A stretch of DNA of 64,000 nucleotides, taken from NCBI RefSeq assembly GCF_002788215.1, contig NZ_CP024845.1, forward strand, positions 2,170,001 to 2,234,000, written 5' to 3'. Position numbers and translations under genes: made by a program. How positions within the stretch are numbered: position 1 is the first letter of the stretch; the number at the start of each line of letters is the position of its first letter. Below, piece after piece: positions 58,250 to 64,000 of the stretch. The DNA comes from Halohasta litchfieldiae. Its GTDB lineage: Archaea; Halobacteriota; Halobacteria; Halobacteriales; Haloferacaceae. Under the pieces are notes generated by a model that worked only from the letters and a program-made list of their open reading frames with translations, was not told where the DNA came from and ran no database searches.

Positions 58250-59524
58250 ATGCATCGACGCGAGGCGCTGGGACTCGGGGCGGTCGGACTCCTCGGCTCC
58301 GGCGTCGTCTACGGTGTCGCCACCCGTTCGGACGACGAAAGCGGGCCGACCAACCCCTACGAACCGCTCGGCTCGGTCGACATCGATGGCACCGCCGAGG
58401 TCGTGACGAGCGACGACGGGCGTACCGCCTACGTGGCAACGACTTCCGGCTACGCGACAGTCGACATCTCCGACCCCGAGAATCCAACCGTTCTCGCTGA
58501 CATCCGCGACCCGCTTTCCGACCTGTCCGGTGGACCACTTCGGGATATTTTGGATGTCGATCTCTCGGGCGACCGACTGCTGGTCGCCGGACCTGCCCAC
58601 GACCACGACGCAGACCTGCAGGCTGTCCTGCTCGTCGACGTTTCGGATCCGGCCGATCCGACCCGACTCGGTGTTTTCGAGACGGACTCCCACATTCACA
58701 ACGTCTTTCTCGACGGTGACTATGCCTATCTCTGCGGCAACGACATGGCTCGCAACCCGCTTGTCATCGTCGACGTCACCGATCCAACCGACCTACGCGA
58801 GGTGGCCCGCTGGTCGATTCTCGACGCCCGTCCCGACTGGGAGCCGGTCGCGCCAATCTTGCGGTATCTCCACGACGTCTGGGTTCACGATGGGCTGGCG
58901 GTGTTGCCCTACTGGGACGCCGGGACGTGGCTGGTCGACGTCTCCGAGCCAACGCAGCCAACGTTGCTGAGCCGAATTGGTCCACACGAACCCGCCGACC
59001 TCGGGGGGCTCGCGAACAGTGGGGTCGCCACCGAACAGCAAACGCTCCCGGGCAACGCCCACTACGGGTCGACCGATCCGACCAACTCGGTGCTGGCGCT
59101 CGGCCGCGAGGCGTGGGCGGTCGACACCGACGGCGAGCAGGGCGGTCCCGGAGGAATCGAACTGTACGATATTAGCGAGTCGACCGCGCCCCAGCAGCTC
59201 GCGGCCATCGAGCCGCCCGAGACGCCGGATGCGACGTTCGATGGGACGTGGACCTCCGCCCACAACTTCGAGCTGTCGACCGACCGGCTTTACAGTTCGT
59301 GGTATCAGGGCGGGGTGATGATCCACGACATCACTGATCCCGCCGATCCCAGCCGGATTGCGGCGTGGCGCGACCCCGAGCGACTCAGCTTCTGGACCGC
59401 CCGGCAGGCGCTCGACGGCGAGAGCGTCGTCGCCAGTAGCATGGGCCGCCACGGGAGTTCGCCGGGGCTCTGGATCTTTCCGGACCGGGCCGGTCGACAG
59501 CCGGACCGACCACCGCTGGAGTAG
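58250..59524 (+). CDS. Exported LVIVD-repeat beta-propeller protein
   Basis: 424 residues. The N-terminus HRREALGLGAVGLLGSGVVY is twin-arginine-like with a hydrophobic core and no lipobox, suggesting Tat export of a folded protein. The body repeats a blade motif of the type VDISDPENPTVLADIRDPLS, VDVSDPADPTRLGVFETDSH, VDVTDPTDLREVARWSILDA and so on, the LVIVD propeller family. Such proteins are extracellular and of unknown ligand. Seven or so blades are expected; histidines in HIHNVFLDGDYAYLCGND and HNFELS may bind metal. Confidence 0.85.
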   Translation: MHRREALGLGAVGLLGSGVVYGVATRSDDESGPTNPYEPLGSVDIDGTAEVVTSDDGRTAYVATTSGYATVDISDPENPTVLADIRDPLSDLSGGPLRDILDVDLSGDRLLVAGPAHDHDADLQAVLLVDVSDPADPTRLGVFETDSHIHNVFLDGDYAYLCGNDMARNPLVIVDVTDPTDLREVARWSILDARPDWEPVAPILRYLHDVWVHDGLAVLPYWDAGTWLVDVSEPTQPTLLSRIGPHEPADLGGLANSGVATEQQTLPGNAHYGSTDPTNSVLALGREAWAVDTDGEQGGPGGIELYDISESTAPQQLAAIEPPETPDATFDGTWTSAHNFELSTDRLYSSWYQGGVMIHDITDPADPSRIAAWRDPERLSFWTARQALDGESVVASSMGRHGSSPGLWIFPDRAGRQPDRPPLE

Positions 59525-59593
59525 CATGATCGTTTGTTACTGACTCGCATTTCAACCACAACTTACCCATACCTGCGGCCCAAAGGGTAGATA

Positions 59594-59920
59594 ATGACTG
59601 ACGAGAGCCTCAAATCACGAGTCGAGACGTGGATGGTCAAACAGATGCCGATCATCCAGATGCACGGCGGCACGAGCGTCGTCCGTGAGGCCGACGCCGA
59701 AAGCGGACAGGTCGTCGTCGAACTCGGCGGCACCTGCTCGGGTTGTGGGATTTCGAACGTGACTGCCCAGAACATCAAGCGAGATATGTTCATGGAGTTC
59801 GAGGAAATCGAAAACGTCGAAGTCAAAGTTCCCTCGACCGGCGATACCGGTGCTGATACGGTCGAAGGCGGCCGCGGCGGCGATCTGCAGTACTCCAACG
59901 AATCGGCCGGTCACTTCTGA
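59594..59920 (+). CDS. NifU C-terminal-domain Fe-S protein
   Basis: 108 residues. The core is the NifU-like scaffold domain with the ligand pair in [18 protein letters not shown] (C-S-G-C), which carries a transient iron-sulphur cluster for delivery to client proteins. The N-terminal helix ([20 protein letters not shown]) is typical. The acidic, glycine-rich tail ([17 protein letters not shown]) is an extension. The gene stands alone; no suf or isc genes are nearby. Confidence 0.93.
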   Translation: MTDESLKSRVETWMVKQMPIIQMHGGTSVVREADAESGQVVVELGGTCSGCGISNVTAQNIKRDMFMEFEEIENVEVKVPSTGDTGADTVEGGRGGDLQYSNESAGHF

Positions 59921-60137
59921 GTCGACGCTCTCTCTCGCTGGTTTCAGTATCGTTACAGTCGGGTTCGTCTATCTCTTCGCGGTCGACGTCGTCCAGTCCG
60001 GTCGCCAGTGTGCATCGGTATGTTCATGATGATCAGTTAGCGTGGTACTAACAATAGCTGATGTCGATGTTGAATACACCTATCGTGTTGCCGTCGACCA
60101 GTGTCAGGCCGTCGACTCCCATGCGTAGTGAGTACAA

Positions 60138-60698
60138 ATGAGCCTGCAAACACCGTTTCTCACGGATGTGACGCCGCTTTTCACCCTCGCCGGCGGGATC
60201 GAAACGCTCGTCGAGTCGGCGACCGGCTGGCCCGGGATGGGAATTATTTTCGTCTACTCGTTTCTGATTGCGTTCATCCTCCCCGGCCCGAGCGAGGTCG
60301 TCCTCGTCGCGCCGATTGATCTCGGCTTTAGCCCGGTGACACAGCTCGCCAGCATCATGCTCGTGAGCGCGACCGGGAAGGCCGCCGGGAGTGTCTTTGC
60401 GTTCCACATCGGCCAAGAGGTCAAACAGTCGGGACCGATTGTGCGGTGGCTCCGCAACTCGCGGTGGAACATCTTGGCGTGGTCCGAAAAACAGTCGGTC
60501 ACACTCGCCCGTCAGTACGGCTACGCCGGGCTGGCGATGGCGCTCTCGGTGCCGTTTTTCCCCGATACCATTTCGATCTACGCGTTTTCGATCCTCGAAA
60601 AGGACTACCTGAAGTTCGCCATTGCGACGTTCATCGGGAGTCTGGGTCGACTGCTCGTCACGGTCGGTATTTTCGGCGGTGTCTCGGCGATTATCTGA
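60138..60698 (+). CDS. DedA/VTT-like membrane protein
   Basis: 186 residues. It contains FVYSFLIAFILPGPSEVVLV, an early re-entrant-like segment, and GKAAGSVFAFHIGQEVKQSG, a pattern of the DedA/VTT (SNARE-associated Golgi) fold, which often acts as a lipid flippase or proton-driven transporter. Hydrophobic segments lie at about 28-50, 55-75, 125-145 and 160-180. A late YGYAGLAMALSVPFFPDTIS segment also fits. The start ATG is the first available; the closely following hisH gene is on the same strand, 70 bases on. Confidence 0.78.
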   Translation: MSLQTPFLTDVTPLFTLAGGIETLVESATGWPGMGIIFVYSFLIAFILPGPSEVVLVAPIDLGFSPVTQLASIMLVSATGKAAGSVFAFHIGQEVKQSGPIVRWLRNSRWNILAWSEKQSVTLARQYGYAGLAMALSVPFFPDTISIYAFSILEKDYLKFAIATFIGSLGRLLVTVGIFGGVSAII

Positions 60699-60768
60699 GT
60701 TCCTCCCATCGGCGTTCGCATACTGCGCGAACGGAAAACCACTTGCACCTCGCCGCGAGAGTGTCTGT

Positions 60769-61422
60769 ATGAGCACGACCCCACCCGAGCAGACGGCCGC
60801 CGAGGTTGTCGTCGTCGACTACGGCCTCGGCAACCTCCGTAGCGTCACCCGCGGCCTCGAACGCGCCGGCGCGGGCGTCACCATCTCCGAGGACCCCGAC
60901 ACCTTCGCCGATGCCGACGGTATCGTTCTCCCCGGCGTCGGCGCGTTCCGCGAGGGGATGGACAACGCCGGCCCCTACCGCAAAGCCCTCGCCGAGGCCG
61001 CCGACCGCGGCCAGCCCATCTTCGGGATCTGTCTCGGCATGCAGATGCTCCTTGGATCGAGTGAGGAAGCCGAACACGCCGGTGAGGGCGACGTCGAGGG
61101 CCTGAACTTCATTCCCGGCACGAACGTTCGGTTCGACGTCGACCGGAAAGTCCCACACATGGGCTGGAACGAACTCGACGTGCAGCGAGACCACCCGCTT
61201 GTTGAGGGCGTCGACGGCGAGTACGCCTATTTCGTTCACTCGTATTACGCTGACCCCGACGATGACCACGCAGTCGTCGCCACCACCGACTACGGCGTCG
61301 ACTTCCCTGCGGTGATCGCCAACGACGAGGGAACCGTCTTCGGCACTCAGTTCCATCCCGAAAAGAGCGGTGAGACCGGCCTGCAGATTCTGCGGAACTT
61401 CGTCGACCTCTGTGCTGAATAG
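60769..61422 (+). CDS. hisH: Imidazole glycerol phosphate synthase, glutaminase subunit
   Basis: 217 residues from ATG 60769. HisH releases ammonia from glutamine for HisF in histidine (and AICAR) synthesis. The catalytic triad is visible: the cysteine in IFGICLGMQMLL, the histidine and glutamate in [14 protein letters not shown]. The N-terminus VVVVDYGLGNLRSVTRGLER is standard. HisF is not in the window. A longer frame extends to 60622 but its first residues overlap the DedA-like gene and are not family-like. Confidence 0.95.
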   Translation: MSTTPPEQTAAEVVVVDYGLGNLRSVTRGLERAGAGVTISEDPDTFADADGIVLPGVGAFREGMDNAGPYRKALAEAADRGQPIFGICLGMQMLLGSSEEAEHAGEGDVEGLNFIPGTNVRFDVDRKVPHMGWNELDVQRDHPLVEGVDGEYAYFVHSYYADPDDDHAVVATTDYGVDFPAVIANDEGTVFGTQFHPEKSGETGLQILRNFVDLCAE

Positions 61423-61465
61423 CTGTCTTCGTTTATAAATAGCCGCCGAGTAATTTTAAATCCGC

Positions 61466-62134
61466 TTAGTCGAACCGAACGCCCAGATCGTGCAGGCCGT
61501 CGTTGTTCATCGCGACGTTGATCAACAGCGGCGTGACCGCCTCGATCTCAGCGGCGTTTGCGATGCCACCTGCATCCAGTGCCCGAAGTCCATCGATATC
61601 CTCGGCCAGCGATTCGACCGTCGATTTTGCAGATTCGTCGTCACCGATCACCAGCGTGTCGATCCCCAACTCGGCGTCCAGATCGGTCAGTCGACCGGCC
61701 GCGAGGTTGTGGAACGCACCGACCACCGGGATACCCTCAGGGGCCGCCTCGACCGCGATCTTCGTCACACTGCCCGCGCCGGGCTTGTGGTAGTGGAACC
61801 CCTCGTCGTCGCGTTTCATCCCTGTCGCTGGCGTGATGAGGATGTCACCCTCGTGGAGAGATCCCTCAACGGCCTCGATGGTGTCGGCGATGTGGTAGGC
61901 CGGGACCGCGAGGACAATTATGTCGGCGCGGTCGGCGGCCATCCCGTTTTCAAAGCCCGTGATCTTGGTGTCGACGCCCCGATCCTCGATTTTGGCCTCG
62001 TACTCGTTGGCCTTCGAGCGTGCCTTTTCAGGGTCTCGGGAGCCGATTACGATGTCGTGGTTGCTGTGGAACGCCCACCGCAGGGCGAGTCCTTCACCGA
62101 TATCGCCAGTGCCGCCAAGGAGTGCGATTCGCAT
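61466..62134 (-). CDS. npdG: F420-dependent NADP reductase
   Basis: 222 residues. The NADP-binding motif is RIALLGGTGDIGEGLALRWA, followed by DIVIGSRDPEKARSKANEYE. The motif AVPAYHIADTIEAVEGSLHE and the late GGIANAAEIEAVTPLLINVA are typical of NpdG. It moves electrons between coenzyme F420 and NADPH, a major source of NADPH in haloarchaea. It converges on hisH with 43 bases between. Confidence 0.94.
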   Translation of the reverse strand: MRIALLGGTGDIGEGLALRWAFHSNHDIVIGSRDPEKARSKANEYEAKIEDRGVDTKITGFENGMAADRADIIVLAVPAYHIADTIEAVEGSLHEGDILITPATGMKRDDEGFHYHKPGAGSVTKIAVEAAPEGIPVVGAFHNLAAGRLTDLDAELGIDTLVIGDDESAKSTVESLAEDIDGLRALDAGGIANAAEIEAVTPLLINVAMNNDGLHDLGVRFD

Positions 62135-62219
62135 GCCACATAGTGGGCGCTATCCCCGCCTAAGCGTTGTGTGTTCGGCCAACGCTCCCGGTATCGATGA
62201 CAGCGTCAGTAGTCCGTCT

Positions 62220-63086
62220 CTAATTTAAATAGTCCGGTAGATCGTTGATCGACTCCAGTACGCCCGTAGCCCCGGCGTCGACGAACTTCTCGCGGCCCAC
62301 GTCGCCGGTCAGCCCGCCAGTGAGAACGCCGATTCCTTTATATGAGATTTTGCTGTCTGCAGCCGCCGCGTTGGTCGCTGTCTCGATATCATCCAGCGTG
62401 TCGCCAACGAAGACGACCGATTCAGAATCGAATCGGTCTACGAGTGTCATGAGTGCGTAGGGGTGGGGTTTGCCCTCCTCCCAGTTATCCATCGTGAACC
62501 GGTGGTTATCGTCGACCTCCAAGCCAACACGATCCAAGGCAATCGTCGCCTCGGCGGCCGGTCGACCCGTTACCACGCCGACATTGTAGCTGTCGGTCAG
62601 TGTGTCCAGCGTCTTGGGGTCGACCAACACTGGCTCGTCGTGAATGTAGCCCGCCGTCTCGAACGGTGGCTCGCCGCCTTCGAGCTCTCGGAACAGCTCG
62701 CTCCCGAGATACAGTGCCTGAAACACCGTTCGGAGCTGGTCTGGATCCCACTGCTCGATGACCTCCTCGAAGGTCGCATTCGGGATTTCGGCCGCCAGCT
62801 CGGCCTCTGCGCCCTCCAGCCCGCCGCCGTGGGCAGCGATGCCATCGGTAAACGTCGCAATGTCGCTCTCGAAGCCAGCCTGCTGTGCGAGTACGTAGAG
62901 GGCGACCGCGTCGGTCACCAGCCAGTCGTTGTTGAAGCCGCCGGCGTCTTTGAACGCCTGTAAGGCCTCGCGGTCGACCGTTTCGCCGTACACGCGGTCG
63001 ACGCTGTCGACGATGGCCTGCCGGTAGGAGTCGGCCACGTCGACCAGTACACCGTCGATGTCGAGTACGACCGTATCTACGTCCAT
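62220..63086 (-). CDS. HAD-superfamily phosphatase (TIGR01548-like)
   Basis: 288 residues from ATG 63086. HAD motif I is [20 protein letters not shown], motif [22 protein letters not shown], motif III with the lysine in [12 protein letters not shown], and motif [21 protein letters not shown]. The helical cap lies between motifs I and II (about residues 20-180). I recall a haloarchaeal HAD family of this layout (TIGR01548). It is an active-looking phosphatase; the substrate is unknown. Divergent from the archaemetzincin gene. Confidence 0.88.
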   Translation of the reverse strand: MDVDTVVLDIDGVLVDVADSYRQAIVDSVDRVYGETVDREALQAFKDAGGFNNDWLVTDAVALYVLAQQAGFESDIATFTDGIAAHGGGLEGAEAELAAEIPNATFEEVIEQWDPDQLRTVFQALYLGSELFRELEGGEPPFETAGYIHDEPVLVDPKTLDTLTDSYNVGVVTGRPAAEATIALDRVGLEVDDNHRFTMDNWEEGKPHPYALMTLVDRFDSESVVFVGDTLDDIETATNAAAADSKISYKGIGVLTGGLTGDVGREKFVDAGATGVLESINDLPDYLN

Positions 63087-63226
63087 TAACCGAACTGAAC
63101 CGGCGGACTGAAAAAAACGTACCGAGATACGGCAGTGGTCACTGCGTGCCATATCTCTTCACAATCGGCGGACGGAACGCAGTCGGTGGCGTGAGACTTA
63201 ATAACAACCCCTTCATAACGCCCTTC

Positions 63227-63748
63227 ATGCTTGTCGACATCGTGCCGATTGGGGATGTCCCCGCCCAGGTCAAGCGGGAGTCATCGGCTAGCCTCCGGTC
63301 GGTCTATGGCTGTGATGTGACCGTCCATGACAGCCAGCCGATCCCCGACGGCGCGTTCGATCCCAACCGGGATCAACACCGCGCAGAGGATCTGATCGAA
63401 CTGGTTAGCCGCGTGGGATCGGGTGACAAAAACATCGGCATCACCGCCGAAGATCTCTACTACCGCCGCCGCAACTACGTGTTCGGGCTGGCCTATCTCA
63501 ACGGCAACGGCTCTGTGATCTCTACGTACCGCCTTCAGACCTCCTCCGACGGCGGCATCACCTCCAAACCCGAAACCGAAGTGTTCGCCGACCGCGTCCG
63601 CAAAGAGGTCGTCCACGAAATCGGTCACACCCTCGGCCTCGAACACTGTGACAACTCCAAATGCGTCATGAGCTTCTCACCGACCGTCCGGGAGGTCGAC
63701 GTCAAAGAGGAGAACCTCTGTGGCTCCTGTAGTCGACTGGTTCGTTGA
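63227..63748 (+). CDS. amzA: Archaemetzincin metalloprotease
   Basis: 173 residues from ATG 63227; earlier in-frame codons are not family-like. The zinc motif is VVHEIGHTLGLEHCDNSKCV with the glutamate of HExxH and the extended HExxHxxGxxH arrangement, followed by the Met-turn SFSPTVREVD and a second cysteine pair (NLCGSCSRL), which binds an additional zinc. It is a small cytoplasmic metzincin thought to cleave peptides, of unknown physiological role. It stands alone at the right end of the window. Confidence 0.95.
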   Translation: MLVDIVPIGDVPAQVKRESSASLRSVYGCDVTVHDSQPIPDGAFDPNRDQHRAEDLIELVSRVGSGDKNIGITAEDLYYRRRNYVFGLAYLNGNGSVISTYRLQTSSDGGITSKPETEVFADRVRKEVVHEIGHTLGLEHCDNSKCVMSFSPTVREVDVKEENLCGSCSRLVR

Positions 63749-63876
63749 GATTTACTGTTGAAGAAGATGAAACTGACCACTTCTCAGCTGATTTCACCCT
63801 GCTATACTTAGAGTCTGAGTCTGTCACCAGCATCCGCGCGAGCAGGGCGAGCGCGGTTCTCCGAGGGCGAGACCAG

Positions 63877-63898
63877 AGGCCGAGCCCTCGGCCTTTTT
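63877..63898 (+). terminator. Hairpin followed by a T-run
   Basis: AGGCCGAG (63877-63884), CC, CTCGGCCT (63887-63894), then a T-run to 63898. It lies about 130 bases after the archaemetzincin stop and resembles an intrinsic terminator, although archaeal termination relies more on the T-run than on the hairpin. Confidence 0.45.
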
Positions 63899-63911
63899 CA
63901 TCGAAGTTTTT

Positions 63912-63961
63912 GCGCCGAGCGGTTCGCCTCTGGCGAACCCGAGGCGGAAAAAGTTCGGCGC
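63912..63961. repeat. Nested palindromic element
   Basis: The outer arms GCGCCGA (63912-63918) and TCGGCGC (63955-63961) enclose a perfect hairpin GGTTCGCC (63921-63928), loop TCT, GGCGAACC (63932-63939). Flanking CGAAGTTTTTG and the complement of CAAAAAG-like sequence (GGAAAAAGTTCG) extend the symmetry. It could be a structured RNA or a miniature repeat element. Confidence 0.5.
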
Positions 63962-64000
63962 TCGCAGTCTTGTAGTACCCTGTTCACTCCGTAATCAGTG

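Overview
The window looks like a chromosome segment of a halophilic archaeon (Halobacteria). It is GC-rich and its proteins are strongly acidic. Many genes have a TATA-like box about 25-30 bases before the start codon and no Shine-Dalgarno site, the pattern of leaderless haloarchaeal mRNAs. It carries typical haloarchaeal genes: archaeal eIF-5A, TFS, F420 reductase NpdG, archaemetzincin, a geranylgeranyl-reductase family protein, HTH-10 and TrmB-like regulators, and many small zinc-ribbon proteins. The hexamer GTCGAC is conspicuously common, also between genes. The PTS-linked dihydroxyacetone kinase set recalls Haloquadratum/Halohasta/Haloferax-type organisms, but the species cannot be fixed from sequence reading alone.

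Layout. 1-2.4 kb: the 3' part of a fusion between a chemotaxis transducer and a sugar-type solute-binding domain. 2.5-8.9 kb: HPr and enzyme I (plus strand) converge on a minus-strand series dhaK-dhaL-dhaM followed by a methyltransferase and an adenylate-forming ligase. Enzyme I and HPr would pass phosphate from PEP to single-domain DhaM, then to DhaL/DhaK for dihydroxyacetone phosphorylation. 9-12 kb: phosphoglycolate phosphatase, eIF-5A overlapping an agmatinase-family gene (hypusine pathway), and a phosphoesterase. 12-22 kb: threonine synthase with a membrane tail, small regulators, cyclophilin, a Vms1/eRF1-like protein, a stress protein, a four-helix membrane protein and PspA. 22.3-26 kb: a repeat peptide gene, then an acyltransferase-3 gene split by two identical tandem 1,069-bp insertion sequences. 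26-31 kb: TFS, two acidic zinc proteins, a RecA-like protein with a degenerate P-loop, a GHMP-family enzyme and a saccharopine-dehydrogenase-like protein.

31-40 kb: cell-surface and membrane genes (secreted acidic proteins, an ion channel with an unusual filter, a lipoprotein with an NQT sequon run, a second copy of the four-helix membrane family, a modular secreted repeat protein) around a tight pyrG-guaA(B)-small gene operon. 40-48 kb: a UvrD-like helicase overlapping a peptidase-M24-like protein without metal ligands, riboflavin synthase preceded by a long inverted repeat, and uvrA. 48-54 kb: a reductase, a two-gene signalling unit (KaiC-like ATPase plus PAS/LOV-like histidine kinase) and a YgfZ-type protein. 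54-64 kb: an acetyltransferase, haloarchaeal conserved proteins, a ROK kinase, an LVIVD propeller, a NifU-domain protein, hisH, npdG, a HAD phosphatase, archaemetzincin and a palindrome-rich 3' end.

No rRNA, tRNA, CRISPR array, cas gene, integrase or replication origin was recognised. The most unusual items are the transducer/binding-protein fusion, the inverted repeat before riboflavin synthase, the paralogous membrane family near the odd channel, the sequon-rich lipoprotein and the tandem insertion sequences.
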